This document shows, in pieces, positions 22,035 to 34,404 of a stretch of DNA of 64,000 nt (position 1 is the first letter of the stretch; every line of letters begins with the position of its first letter). Both the position numbers and the translations under genes were made by a program. Under the pieces are notes generated by a model, which was given only the letters and a program-made list of their open reading frames with translations, was not told the DNA's origin and did not search any database. Where the stretch lies: assembly GCA_009602725.1 (NCBI GenBank), contig WELB01000046.1, forward strand, positions 65,716 through 129,715. Direction: 5' to 3'. The DNA comes from Spirogloea muscicola. Its lineage: Eukaryota; Streptophyta; Zygnematophyceae; Spirogloeales; Spirogloeaceae.

Positions 22035-23680
22035 TGAAGCATTCTAAGCCCTTCACAAGCAGTTAAGGGTTAGGACGTCCTGATTGGTTTCTGTCTCTGG
22101 GGTTTAGAAACGAAACCCCCAGCACAGAGAAGCACCACATGCACACGCAGCGGAATACCTTGCCCTGAGGCGCCGCCGACAGGCGGCGACTCACCTCTCG
22201 GTACGGGCCAGCAACTGTCCCCAAAGGGAGCAGCCACAGTCTACCTTCAGAAGAGCCGATGAAGATCCGCAGGGACAGGTTGTGGCGTCGGGCTGCAGCA
22301 GCAGGCAGCAGCAGGGCTGCGCGGACGAGCTGCGGCAGCAGGCGGCAGCAGGGCTGCGCGCCTCTCTCTGGCGTGGGCTTCGCTGACCAGAGCCGGGTGC
22401 CCGGAGGCTGGTCTCAGCCCTACTTAGAGTGTGACATCTCTGTTCCTAATCACACAGTTAGGGTCAGAATGTCTGTTTGGGTTTCGGACATAGGGTGTTT
22501 TGGAGACAACCCTCTTACAGAGTGGAACGCCAGCGCACACAGCGCACACATACGCGCACAGAGCGCAGCGGAAGTCTTACCCTGAGGCACCGCCGGAAGG
22601 CGGCGACTCACCGAGGGTCAGCAGCTGTCCCCGCAAGGGGCGCGGCCATGGTACTTACAGAGAGCCGCCGAGGCCTGCAGCAACGAGCTGCGGCGACGGG
22701 CTGGGCAGCAGGCGGCAGCAGCAAAGCTGTGGCGGCGTCTGCGGCAGCAGGCAGCAGCAGGGCTGTGCCTCTTTTGGCGTCACGGGTCCGACTGAGGAGT
22801 CTGGCCTCTGCCTACTACTGATAAGCGTTCCATCTGCCACCCCTCCCCTGAGGGTGTGACGAGGGCTGCCCCAAGGTCCTCCCGCGGAGGGGCGGGCCTG
22901 ACAAGGGAATACGACGGATCTGCCGGACGCTGCCGCGCGCGAGCGAAGCAGCGCCTGGTGGATGGAGACAACTCCCGGACGATGCCGCGCGCGAGCGAAG
23001 CAGCGCCTCTCGGACAATACGACTGGCGGACGATGCCGCGCGGTCCGAAGCCCGGGGTTTCTGACCATACTTACCTACACGGGGTGTAGCAGACGACCCG
23101 CACCGTTTGGGACTCCCAAGCGGTAGATACGATACGATAATGTAAGGTTACCGCACCGTTGGCACTCTCAAACGGTGGGAACGTTACATATAGTGCTTCA
23201 TGTGCCACCCCTCCCCAAGGGTATCTGGGAGGCTCGCCTCAAGGCCCACCTCGAGAAGGCGGGCCCTACGGGTGGATACGGTCGTGAGGGCGGCGGCGCC
23301 GCCCTGCGCGGCACGGTGCCGCCCTGCGCGGTGCCGCCCTGCGCGGCGCCGCCAGGCGCGTCACAGTGCTACACGCGTCAGAGGTATGTCACTACGAGTC
23401 CGGCGGCCATGAGGTGGCGCTCACCGGTTCGGCGGACATGCCGCCGACGGGCGCGTCGCGGTGCCGCCCTGCGCGGTGCCGCCCTGCGCGGCACGGCGGC
23501 CATGGCCCAGGGGCCCGGGCGGCCCTGCAGCGACAGCTCCGGCGAGCCGCGGTGAGCCGCGTCTCACTTGCCGCGCGTCGCCCACGTGTCGCACGCCGAC
23601 GATACCGGGGCCGCGTGCCGTTACCACGCGGTAGCGTTCAACCCACGGTTAAACGTCGCGCAACGGATGGGGACGTTACA
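22035..23680 (-). repeat. 3' LTR of element E, split by a solo LTR
   Basis: Starts TGAAGCATTCTAAGCCC and ends GGGGACGTTACA. Without the insert (22430-23188) it is about 890 bp. It includes the CCTGAGGCGCCGCC hairpin box and one copy of a 145-bp U3 unit that is doubled in the partner LTR. Confidence 0.85.
22430..23188 (-). mobile_element. Solo LTR, B/D family, inside E's LTR
   Basis: 759 bp, TGTGACATCTCTGTTCC to GGGAACGTTACA, with the D-type U3 cassette. Flanks are tagag (22425-22429) and tatag (23189-23193), a target duplication with one change. The uninterrupted site is visible in the partner LTR near 36,560 (ccctacttatagtgcttc). Confidence 0.88.
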
Positions 23681-23694
23681 TTCCTCCCCACTTT
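23681..23694 (-). promoter_or_regulatory. Polypurine tract of element E
   Basis: ttcctccccacttt, AAAGTGGGGAGGAA on the element strand, directly against the 3' LTR. Confidence 0.85.
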
Positions 23695-23876
23695 GATGTT
23701 CACGTCCTCGGGAACAAGTACTTGGTACGGAAGGAGAGTTCGTCAATTCCTTTTGACGGGTAGTGTTAGAAGTACTACGCAAAGGAGGGAGTTTCTTCTT
23801 TGCAAGATACTCACGGAGAACGGACGGGCAATGGGCAAGATGGCCCAAAGGTTCCCACGGATTGTGTTCAGGCCCA

Positions 23877-26800
23877 TTAGCCTTTCCACTTTACAAGATA
23901 CTCTCGGGACTTACGTCGCCCACGGAGTTTGTCGCGGTGAGACAAGATCTCCTCCACCTCAAACTCTTCATTATCCTTGACGACAAGGGAAGGTGGAAGC
24001 GGTTGGACACGACCATCCGTATGGAATGGTTCGAGCTGAGACACATGGAATTCTTTATGGATTTTCCAATGTACCGGCGTGTCCAGCTCATACGCGCCTT
24101 TGCCGACCAGACGCACTACACGAAAAGGTCCTACCCACTTTGGTAGCAATTTAGGCGTACCGACAGCCCGCATGGAGAGATGCTTTGTGCTGAGTAGCAC
24201 TTGAGCACCCACGTCGACGGATATATCCCGTCGACGTCGATCAGCATACTGCTTTTGCCGTCTCCAAGCATTGCCTAGCCCTCCGCTGAGCTTCCAGGAG
24301 GTTCCCGGTAAAAGTTACTCGGCCGGCACACGTTCCGGCCTCCCCACCTGTAAAGGTGCTCGGGGATGCTGACCATAGTTAAGAAAGAAGGGTGTATTCT
24401 TGGTTGACTCGTGGAAGGCATTGTTCACGGCGTACTCCGCTGGAGCAAGATACTCATCCCAGTCACTTTGACTGGGGTTCACAAAATGCCGCAACATGTC
24501 TTCCAACACCCGATTCATTCTTTCCGTCTGACCATCTGTCTGGGGATGGAAAGCCGTGGACATGGATTGCTGGGTGCCAATCAGCCTGCACACTTCCTTC
24601 CAGAAGTGCCCCGTAAAGCGAGGATCGCGGTCAGACACGATCCGCTCGGGGACTCCGTGCAGTTTCCATACGCGGTCCACGAAGATACCAGCGAACTCTT
24701 TGGCTGACACCTTTGTGGTCGTAGGCACAAAATGCGCCATTTTACTCAGACGATCCACAAATACGACAATGGCATCATGACCCTATTTCGTATTCGGCAA
24801 CTGGGTGATGAAATCCACACTTACATCAGACCAGTTCCTCGGAGGAATCTCCAACGGTTGGAGCAACCCGGCAGGCTTATGAGAGCGTGCCTTACTGCGC
24901 TGGCAGGTGGCACAAGTTTACAAAAGACTCTACTTGAGCTTTCAAGTCCGGCCACCAGAAGAGAAGCTGGACGGCTTTCTTCGTCTTTCCCATACCCAAA
25001 TGACCTCTATACTGAGGCTCATGCAGTTCTTGCAAGATACTGGTGCGCAAGGCATTGCAGTCAGGAACTACAATGGCGTCACCTCGCTACCAACAGCCTT
25101 GGTCATTTACTAGTGTGCGTGTATTGGTTTCATCCGAAAACCATGGGTCTGTGCCATACCCATCACGAATACGCACATACAGCTCAGAGAGGTTGGCGGT
25201 GGACTGCCGAGCAGTTCCACGAGTAGGCCGCACGTCTGCGGTCTGACCCCTTGAAGCGTGCAAGACAGCCGCCACAGCAGCCCCTGCAATGTTGCGACTT
25301 ACCGGGTCCGCAACATTCATACGTCCAGGCGGTACAACCACTGGAAACGGAATTGTGCTATACACTCAGCCCACCGTGTTTGACGCCTGCTCAATTGCTG
25401 TTGTGTGTGAAAACATGTCAACGGGCAATGATCCGTTACAACCGTAAAGTCAACACCCTCGAGACAGCAACGCCACACACGTAAGGCGTGCACAACAGCA
25501 AGGAGCTCTTGCTCCCCCGTAGTGTAGTTACGCTCTGCAGGACGAAGCAGGCGACTTTCAAATGCTACGGGATGACCCTCCTGCAAGAGTACGGCACCAA
25601 TGCCGATCAAAGAGGCGTCACATACTACTTCAAATGGCACGCCTTCTCGAGGCAAGGCCAAAACAGGTGGATTCGCCAGGACCCGTTTGATATCCTCGAA
25701 TGCCTTCTGGCATTCCGACGTCCACACCCAGCTGACGTCCTTACGAGTGAGCTTCGTAAGAGGAGATGCCATACTTCCGTACCCTTGTAGAAACTTGCGG
25801 AAGTAATTTGCGAATCCCAAGAAGGACCGCAACGCTGGCACATTCCGTGGCACAGGCCAGTCCTACTGCACAGGCCAGTCTTTTTGGGGTCGACGCGTAC
25901 CCCGTCTTTGCCTACAACATGCCCTAAGTATGTGAGCTCAGGCTGGTTGAATACGCATTTGGATCTCTTGGCATACAACTGGTTTGCACGTAATAGTTGC
26001 AGCACTTGCCGCAAATGACGTACGTGCTCCTCAGGCGTCTTACTAAACACCAGTATGTCATCCAGATAGACCAGCACAAAGTCATACTGTAGGGGGCCAA
26101 AGACTTTTGTCATTACCTCCTGAAATGTGGCAGGTGCGTTGGTCAAACCAAAGCTGAGCACCTTGAACTGGAAGTGACCGAGCGGCGTACGGAATGTCGA
26201 CTTCGGGACATCCTCAGGGGTAATACGAATTTGATGATAAACCACTTTGCAAATCGAGGGAGCTGAACACATTAGCTCCCGCTAGACGGTCGAACAGGTC
26301 GTCTATTCGAGGCAAAGGATACCAATTCTTGATGGTGAGCTTGTTTGAGGCTCGATAATCGATGCACATACGAAGACTACCATCCTTCTTCTTTACGAAG
26401 AGGATTGGTGCACCGTACGGCGACTGAGCAGGCTCAATATGGGCTTTCCGTAGCAGTTCCTCCACTTGGGACTGCATCTCCCGGAATTCGAGAGGACTCA
26501 GTCAATACATTGGACGGTACGGCGGTACAGCGCCGGGCTCTACTGGAATTGTATGAGCCACGCCTCGGTCAGGAGGCAAACCGTCCGGGAGGGCATCGGG
26601 GAACACATCCGCAAATTCCTCCAACAAGCTGTCAAGAGCCGCACCATGTGAGGCCACATGACTCACTACTACTGAGTCAGGGGGGGACTCAATTTCCATC
26701 ACTATTAGCAGATACACAGCCGAGGTGGATTCTGCGTGAAGGACCCTCTTAAACTGCACAGCCGACAGCTGAATAGAGGATTCTATAACAGGCGATGGTA

Positions 26801-27118
26801 CAAAGGGAACGTCTTTGTGCAGTACAAAACGACGAGAACCCTGTCGGCCCGAGCAAGTCCGCGCGTCAAAGTCAAGGAGGGCCCCATTAGAACTCAACCA
26901 GTCATCGCCCAATATCACATCAAAGCCCAGTGCCAACTCAAGGACATGGCAAGACACAACCGTCTTCAAGTTTTGAATGTGTAGAGGAACTTGACATAGG
27001 CCCACAATGTCGGCACTTTGTCCATTTGCCAAAGTAGCTTGTGAAATGGCAGTAGGTTTTACAATCAAACCATTGTCACTCACAAAATCCTTAATAACAC
27101 AGGAAACAGTAGCCCCTG
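23877..27118 (-). pseudogene. pol of element E (3' part), frameshifted
   Basis: Minus-strand order: end of protease with [12 protein letters not shown] (27,115-26,500), RT with [11 protein letters not shown] and [10 protein letters not shown] (26,480-25,900), RNase H with VVCDASLIGIGAVLLQEG (about 25,620), integrase zinc finger and core with DRDPRFTGHFW and FHPQTDGQTERMN (25,000-24,300), linker GPFRVVRLVGKGAYEL and chromodomain with EEILSHRDKLRGRRKSREYLVKW (24,200-23,880). Frames change near 26,270, 25,870 and 24,760-25,110, and the chromodomain end is garbled near 23,880. The protease active-site half lies beyond F, at 34,006-34,080. Catalytic motifs are largely kept. Confidence 0.87.
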
Positions 27119-28028
27119 TGTGACGTTCCTGACCCTTAAGAGCACAGTCAGGGGTCAGTAAGTCCTTATTGAATTCGGTCGCTGGGGTTTTGAGACAAAC
27201 CCCCAGCACAGATAAGCACCACGTGTACTACGCAGCGGGATACCGTGCCCTGAGGCGCCGCCGCCAGGCGGCGACTCACCTCTCAGGTCCGAGCCGGCGA
27301 CTGTCCCCATTGGGAGCAGCCAAGTCTACAGGAGAGCCGGGAAGATCCGCAGCAACGGGTTGCGGCGTCGGGCTGCAGCAGCAGGCAGCAGCAGGCCTGC
27401 GTGGACGAGCTGCGGCAGCAGGCGGCAACAGGGCTGCGCGCGTCTCTCTCGCGTGGGCGTCACTGACTTGGACCGATTTCCCTGAGCCTGGTCTCAGCCC
27501 TACTTGTAGTGCTTCATGTGCCACCCTCCCCAGGGGTCTCTGGGAGGTTCGTCTCAGGGCCCACCTCGGGGAGGCGGGCCAGACAAGGGGAATCTAGTAC
27601 GTGGCCAGGCCACGCGGCTTCCTTCTGGAAGTGGCGGCCAGTGGCGGCCAATGGCGGCCAGCCTGCGGCGCCGCCGAGCGGCGGAGCTCTGCCTGCGGCG
27701 CCGGCTTGCGGCGCCGCCAGTGCGTCACGGGTGTGGCGCGGCGTCACGGGCGCGCCACACGTGTCACATACACGTCATTTCGGGTGTGTCGGCAGATACC
27801 AGAATATGCCGAGGAGCTTCTCTCCGGAAGTCCAGGATTGGCCACCTCTGCTGGAGGCGGCCGCGCCTGCACGTCACATCGTCAGCAGGCGCGTCACACC
27901 GCGCGACACCTCACGCGGGTCGCTCGCGCGTCGCACGCGCGTCGCACGCGTCAGGCACGTGCGCGTCAGTGGTTACACGATAGCGCTTAATTTGGAGTTA
28001 AGCGTTCCGTAACGGCAGGGACGTTACA
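27119..28028 (-). repeat. 3' LTR of element F
   Basis: 910 bp, TGTGACGTTCCTGACCC to GGGACGTTACA, with GGCGCCGCC palindromes and TGGCGGCCA repeats in U3 (27,630-27,720). Confidence 0.92.
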
Positions 28029-28041
28029 TTCCTCCCCACTT
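28029..28041 (-). promoter_or_regulatory. Polypurine tract of element F
   Basis: ttcctccccactt, AAGTGGGGAGGAA on the element strand, directly against the 3' LTR. Confidence 0.85.
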
Positions 28042-28117
28042 AGATGTTCACGTCCTCGGGAACTAGGACACGACACCACGAACCCGAAGAGCTTAACTTC
28101 GACGGGGGCGTGTATTA

Positions 28118-30426
28118 CTACGACGCAAAGGGAAATGCCCCTTTGGCAAGATACTTACGGAGAACGGCGCGACAATGGGCAAGATTGGCCGCCGGTTCCC
28201 ACGTATTGTGCTCAGGTCCATAACCGAGCCACTCGACAAAATACTTTCGGGACTTACGTCGCCCACGGAGTTTGTCGCGGTGAGACAAGATCTCCTCCAC
28301 CATACTCCTCATTCCCAACGACGAGGGGAGGTGGGGGCGGTTGGACACGACCATCCGAATGGAATGGTTCGAGCTGGGACACATGGAATACTTTGTGGAA
28401 TTTCCATTGTACCGGTTTATCCAGCTTACAAGCGACCGGACCGACGCGGCGCATTACAACACGGAAGGGTCCAACCCTCTGTGGCAGCAACTTAGGAGTA
28501 CCGACAGCCCGCAAGGAGGGGTGCTGTGTGCTTAGGAGCACTTGAGCACCAGTGTTGAAGGATATGTTCCGACGACTTCGATCAGCATACTCCTTTTGCC
28601 GTTGCTAGGCAATCTCCAAGCATTGCCTAATCCTCCGCTGAGCTTCCAGGAGGTTACTGGTAAAAGGGTTTCAGCGGTCGGCACGTGTTCCGACCTCCCC
28701 ACCTGTAAGGGTACTCGGGGATGCTGACCGTAGTTGAGGAAGAAAGGGGTGGATTCATGGAAGGCATTGCTTGCTGAAGCAAGATACTCATCCCAGTCAC
28801 TTCGGCTGGTGTATACAAAGTGCCTTACCATGTCCGACAAAACCCGATTCATCAATTCCGTTTGACCATCCGTTTGAGGGTGGAAAGACGTGGACATGGA
28901 TTGCTGGGTGCCAATCAGCCTGCACACTTGTTTCCAGAAGTGCCCGATAAAGCGAGGGTCGCGGTCAGACACGATTCGCTTGGGAATTCCGTGCAGTTTC
29001 CATACTCGCTCCACAAATAAACCAGCAAATTCATTGGCTGACACCTTCGTGGTCGTAGGCACAAAATGCGCCATTTCACTCAAACGATCCACAAATACGA
29101 CGATGGCCTCACAGCCGTTCCGCGTCATCGGCAACTGGTTGATGAAATCCACATCAGCCAGTCCCTCGGAGGAATCTCCAACTGTTGGAGCAATTCGGCA
29201 GTCGTAGGAGAGCGTGCCTTACTGCGCTGGCAGGTGGCACAAGTCTTCACAAAAGACTTCATTTGAACTTTTGAGTCCGGCCACCAGAAGAGAAGCTGGA
29301 CATCTTTCTTTGTCTTTCCCATGCCCAAATGACCACCATACGGAGGCTCATGCAGTTCTTGCAAGATACTGCTGCGCAAGGCATTGCAGTCAGGGACTAC
29401 AATGGCGTCACCTCGCCATAGAAAGCCTTGGTCATTTACTAGTGTGCGTGTATTGGTTTCACCTGCAAACCATGGGTCTGTGCCATACCCATCACGAAAA
29501 CGCACATACAGCTCAGAGAGGTTGGCGGTAGACTGCCGAGCAGCTCCACGAGTAGGCCGCACGTCTGCGGTCTGAACCCTTGAAGCGTGCAAGACAGCCG
29601 CCACAGCAGCCTTTGTTATGTTACGGCTCACCGAATCCGCAACATTTATACTTCCAGAGCGGTACAATCACTGGAAACGGAATGTGGCCATGCACTTAGC
29701 TCACGGTGCTTGACGCCTGCTCGATTGCTGTTGTGTGTGACGGTAGGTTCCACGGGCAATGACCCGGTACAACCGTACATGCAACACCCACGAGAATGCA
29801 GCGCCACAAAAGTATGGCGAGCACAACAGCAAGGAGCTCTTGCTCTCCCGTAGCGAAGTTACGCTCTGCAGGACAAGGCAGGCTACCTTCAAATGCTACA
29901 TGGTGACCCTCCTGCAGGAGAACGGCACGAGAGCCGATCAAATAGGCGTCACTACTGAAATGGCTAGCCTTGTCGAGGCAAGGCCAAAACGGATGGATGT
30001 ACCAGGACCCGTTTTCAAATCCTCAAATGCGCTCTGGCATTTGGACGTCCACACCCAACTGACGTCCTTACGAGTGAGCTTCGTAAGAGGAGATGCCATA
30101 CTTCCGTATTCATACAGGAACTTACGGAAGGGTTTGCGAATTCCAAGAAGGAACGCAAGTGTGGTTTACACATTCCGTGGCACATTGACGATTACAGTCC
30201 TTAATTACTTTGTGGGGTTGACGCGAACCCCGTCTTTGCCCTATAAAGCTTCCGGCTGGTCATACACATATTTCGGCATACGGTTTGCACTCAGTAATTG
30301 CAGTACATGCTGCAGGTGCGGTGCGTAAACCTCAGGCGTTTTACAGAACACCAGTCTGCCTCTTACTCGAACCAGCACAGAGTCACACCTTAGGGGGCCA
30401 AAGACCTCATCATCACAACCTGACAC
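28118..30426 (-). pseudogene. pol of element F, decayed
   Basis: Chromodomain with EEILSHRDKLRGRRKSRKYF and WLGYGPEHNTWEPAANL (28,384-28,160), linker, integrase core with VDRLSEMAHFVPTTTKVS, DRDPRFIGHFWKQVC and FHPQTDGQTELMN (29,152-28,530), zinc-finger end CATCQRSK (about 29,240), then RNase H and RT debris (29,700-30,426). The RT catalytic stretch reads VRVRGRLVF where YLDDILVF is expected, so the active-site aspartates are lost. Deletions remove parts of the integrase C-terminal linker. Confidence 0.82.
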
Positions 30427-31714
30427 GTGGCAAGTGTTTTGGTGAAACCAAAACGGAGCATCTTGCAGCAGAAGTCGCCGAGCGGCCTACAACAAGCCAA
30501 ACGGGACTTCCTCAGGTGTGAGACGAAAATGGTCATGACCACTTTGCAAAGCGGGGGGAGCTATACACATAAGCTCCCGCAAGACGATGTTACAGATCGT
30601 CAATGCTAAGCAAATGGCATGCTATCTCGACAGTGAGCTCGTTCAGAGCTTGTACTCGATGCACATCCAAAGATTCAGCCTACTTCACAACGAAGAGGAT
30701 GAGTGCACCGCACGATAATTGTCAAGAGTCACACCATGTGAGATACAACACTCACAACAGATTCAGGGGGAGACTCTGTGCGCATCATCACAATTACATA
30801 CTCAGCAAAGCTGGATGCATGTGAGAGTACGTCTTCAAGTGCAGCCTTCCGGCTCAGCTTGCCAGGGTGCTGGTCAACGCAATCCCACACAGGTCAACCC
30901 TTTGTCAACCAAAGGCAGAGACGAGCATTCCCCCTGAGTACAAAAAATGCACTAGTCCGCTGAAGGCGTCATAAGCCGGCGGCTTACACTCGAGTGCACC
31001 GTGCACTCAGGTACATCGCTGGACCAATGGCGCAATCTTCACCATTCCGCATATGGGCTTCCGTACTCGGGCAGGACATAGGGCCGTATATGGTCTTGTC
31101 CATACACGTTATTACGTAGGCCTCGCAAGGTGAGTAGTGAAGCAGGGGTCACCTGTGCCGTGGCATTACACAGGACTGACTTCACGATCAAGTCCACAAC
31201 TTCCACGGACAGAAGCCACAACTAGGCCAGCTTGGTTTGGGCGTTACTACATCAGAGCCCAGCTCGTACAAGACTGATGGAATTCGGCAAGCCCGTGCTG
31301 ATCAACAACACAGCCGACATTTGCCAATGACTTTTTGGCATTTTGTCCATTTGCCTGTGTAAGTTACAAGATACCAGTAGGCTTTACAACCAAAGCCCTG
31401 TTGCTCAGAAGATTTCTTACTGACACAGGAGGTAGAAACCTCCGCATTGACAAGGCTATAAGCTGGACAACCAGCCTCCAGTCCTTGGACTACACAGTCT
31501 TGGCGCTATGGCACCGGGTGCCGAGGCACATACACAACAGTAAGAATATAGCTACGAGCTACAACTACGAGCAGTTTAATAGCTGTGGGAGAAACGCCAT
31601 CATCTCCATACTACACGTGGGAGCGGCCCGCCTTCCGGCGATACGACAAAGCCAACTCTTCTGGAGGTAGAGGGTTTACTCCCCGACTGCACGGTGCGAT
31701 GAAGAGGACTGTCC
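30427..31714 (-). pseudogene. Decayed RT-protease region of element F
   Basis: No intact frame. Weak traces of the E and G sequence (TGTGAGATACAACACTCAC near 30,740; CTGACACAGGAGGTAG near 31,420, the protease start region) place it between RT and gag. Nothing else recognised. Confidence 0.5.
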
Positions 31715-32505
31715 TCAGTACCGTGTAAACTGGTCGTGTTCGCATGCACGTTTGGAGCATCTTTGCAACTGATTAGAAGTCACCCATACAACAAGGTGCT
31801 CTCCATTCACCAGCGCTTGCATAAGCCCATGCAAAGAGCGTGCTACTGGCACAACAGACTGCGGACACACACACGTCCTACAATTTTGAGGTGACGATAC
31901 ATACCACGTCACATGAAAGTCAGCGGGCGTAAAGCTCCGCGTACTTATCATCCGTACATAGCGGTGAGTGAGTGGTGGAAGAAGTCCCAAGTGTTGTACA
32001 CTCTGGGGTGGGAGGACGACTTCACAGTGTTCCACCATGCGGCAGCATCATCGGTAAGATATGTAGCTGCAATTCCCACGCGGGATTCGAACGGTGTCGC
32101 GCATATCATGAACCAGTTGTTCAATTCGCGGAACCAGGCGGTAGGACTACCTTGCCCATCGTACTTGGAGGGCTGGCATGGCCGGGCACGGCCCAGTTGC
32201 CTGAAATAGCGTCATTTTGCCTTGACGCGACGAATTCGCGACTCTTCAGCATACACACGGGCGAGTATTGTTCGCATCTCTTCGCGTGGCGCTTCCCACT
32301 TCGGGATTGCCAGCGAATCATCACTCGGAATGGCATCCGCTATTTGCTCCACAAGACGCACAAGGCGTTGCACCTCGGCCGGAGTCAGGCCGTCCAGGTC
32401 GGGTGCGTGGAGCTCCGCCGACTTAATCTCCGTCTCCTCGACCTCAGCCGGAGGTGCGACCGGTGGAGGAGGATTAGGTTGCGCACTTGTGTCAGCCGAC
32501 TCCAT
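31715..32505 (-). pseudogene. gag remnant of element F
   Basis: The ATG at 32505 (MESADTSAQPNPPPP) opens about 98 codons containing DGLTPAEVQRLVRLVEQIADA, the acidic N-terminal gag segment shared with E and G. The frame stops at 32,212. Downstream frames recover only scraps of the gag core and of the VCPQSVVPVARSLHGLMQAL stretch (31,900-31,800). The zinc knuckle is not seen. Confidence 0.7.
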
Positions 32506-33056
32506 GCCTTTACACCAACCAGCACACTGAGGGATCAAGTCAGTGGAGGGCGTAAGACACAACGGCTAAGACAATACTACCACAATGTTACTGGGCAAGC
32601 TGGTGCCCAAGGCAAGCAAAGCAATCATGATAGTGCGCAAGTCATACCCCCAAAACACAAAGCCGCACGAGCGAGCTGAGGGAGGGGCCAGGACTGGTGT
32701 ACGGACCAGCTTCTGGCACATAGCCAGATTTCGCCGCCCAGCAGCGGTCGGTTTCACCTCCTTGTCACGCAGACAGGCAATCCGCCGACCGCAGGTGGTT
32801 ACGCAGGCGAAATGCTGACCTGGCAATTGTGATTGCCGCTGGGGTTGAGAACCACTTGATGTTGGCCGACCCCAGAGCGTGGATGCAGCGGGCGAGTGTT
32901 CACAGCACGCACCAGTCCGCCGATGCAGATCCACGGGTACACTCTGGCAAGGGATCTAAGTCACAAAAGACTAGTCAGTGCCAGAACATCAGAAGGAACC
33001 TTGCATGTGTCAGCCGTAGTATCACAGAATACGAGACTAGCAAGATGCAAGGACTC
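32506..33056 (-). other. Conserved leader of element F
   Basis: About 550 nt between gag and PBS without a real gene, closely similar to the leaders of B, D, E and G, including GCCTGCGTAACCACCTGCGG in element orientation (near 32,800). Confidence 0.55.
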
Positions 33057-33068
33057 CTCTGATACCAA
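33057..33068 (-). promoter_or_regulatory. Primer-binding site of element F
   Basis: ctctgataccaa, complement of TTGGTATCAGAG; initiator tRNA-Met type, immediately inside the 5' LTR. Confidence 0.88.
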
Positions 33069-34005
33069 TGTGACGTTCCTGACCCTTAAGAGCACAGTCA
33101 GGGGTCAGTAAGTCCTTATTGAATTCGGTCGCTGGGGTTTTGAGACAAACCCCCAGCACAGAGAAGCACCACGTGTACTACGCAGCGGGATACCTTGCCC
33201 TGGCCGCCGCCGCCAGGCGGCGACTCACCTCTCAGGTACGGGCCGGCGACTGTCCCCAGTGGGAGCAGCAAAAGCCTACTTACAGGAGAGCCGGGAAGAT
33301 CCGCAGCAACGGGTTGCGGCGTCGGGCTGCAGCAGCAGGCAGCAGCAGGCCTGCGTGGACGAGCTGCGGCAGCAGGCGGCAGCAGGGCTGCGCGCGTCTC
33401 TCTCGCGTGGGCGTCACTGACTTGGACCGATTTCCCTGGGCCTGGTCTCAGCCCTACTTGTAGTGCTTCATGTGCCACCCTCCCCAGGGGTCTCTGGGAG
33501 GTTCGTCTCAGGGCCCACCTCGGGGAGGCGGGCCTGACAAGGGGAATCTAGTACGTGGCCAGGCCACGCGGCTTCCTTCTGGAAGTGGCGGCCAGTGGCG
33601 GCCAATGGCGGCTAGCCTGCGGCGCCGCCGAGCGGCGGCGCTCTGACTGCGGCGCCGCCGAGCGGCGCCCTGCGGCGCCGGCTTGCGGCGCCGCCAGTGG
33701 GTCACGGGTGTGGCGCGGCGTCACGGGCGCGCCACACGTGTCACATACACGTCATTTCGGGTGTGTCGGCAGATACCAGAATATGCCGAGGAGCTTCTCT
33801 CCGGAAGTCCAGGATTGGCCACCTCTGCTGGAGGCGGCCGCGCCTGCACGTCACATCGTCAGCAGGCGCGTCACACCGCGCGACACCTCACGCGGGTCGC
33901 TCGCGCGTCGCACGCGCGTCGCACGCGTCAGGCACGTGCGCGTCAGTGGTTACACGATAGCGCTTAACTCGGAGTTAAGCGTCCCGTAATAGCGGGGACG
34001 TTACA
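33069..34005 (-). repeat. 5' LTR of element F
   Basis: 937 bp, 27 bp longer than its partner mainly through extra GGCGCCGCC palindromic units near 33,650-33,690. Otherwise closely similar. Followed by the target duplication ccctg. Confidence 0.92.
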
Positions 34006-34404
34006 CCCTGTGTCTATAAGGATCTGGGCTGGCTGACTAGCCACCAGTCCTGAGAACAACATAGTTGGCGCGTCAGCGCTGAGTGCCGAGGCACCTACTG
34101 CCGTAAGAATATAACTACTAGCTACGAAGATGAGCAGTTTAGAAGGTCTTGGAGATCCGTCCTTCACTCCGTACTTCACGTGGAGGTGGCCCGCCTTCCG
34201 GCGACACAGCAAAGCCAGCCCCATTGGAGGTAGAGGATTCATTCCGCGACTACAGCACAATAAAGAAGACAGGTTCTTTAGTATCGTGTAAACTGATCCA
34301 GCTTAGATACATGTTCGCAGCTTTCTGCAGCTGATTAGAAGGAACCCATACAACGAGGGGGCCCCCATCTACCAGTGCTTGCATAAGCTCATGCACAGAG
34401 CATA
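34006..34404 (-). pseudogene. Protease N-terminal half of element E
   Basis: The minus strand reads AQILIDTG up to the F insertion point at 34,006. DTG is the retropepsin catalytic triad start; its partner residues continue on the other side of F at 27,118 (beginning ATVSC). Gag-protease linker sequence fills the rest. Confidence 0.75.

Larger units (their letters stand above)
27119..34005 (-). mobile_element. Element F: Ty3/gypsy chromovirus with 5-bp TSD, inside E's protease
   Basis: 6,887 bp with LTRs 27119-28028 and 33069-34005, PPT 28029-28041, PBS 33057-33068, and a perfect target duplication ccctg (27114-27118, 34006-34010). It landed in the protease coding region of E right after the catalytic Asp-Thr-Gly. 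Integrase and chromodomain are recognisable, RT is badly decayed and gag is fragmentary. Confidence 0.93.

Noticed and set aside
32212-32562. Start of F gag further upstream at 32,562
   Set aside because: The extra residues derive from the conserved leader (TDLIPQCAG), which is untranslated in relatives. The shared ATG (MESAD) at 32505 is better.
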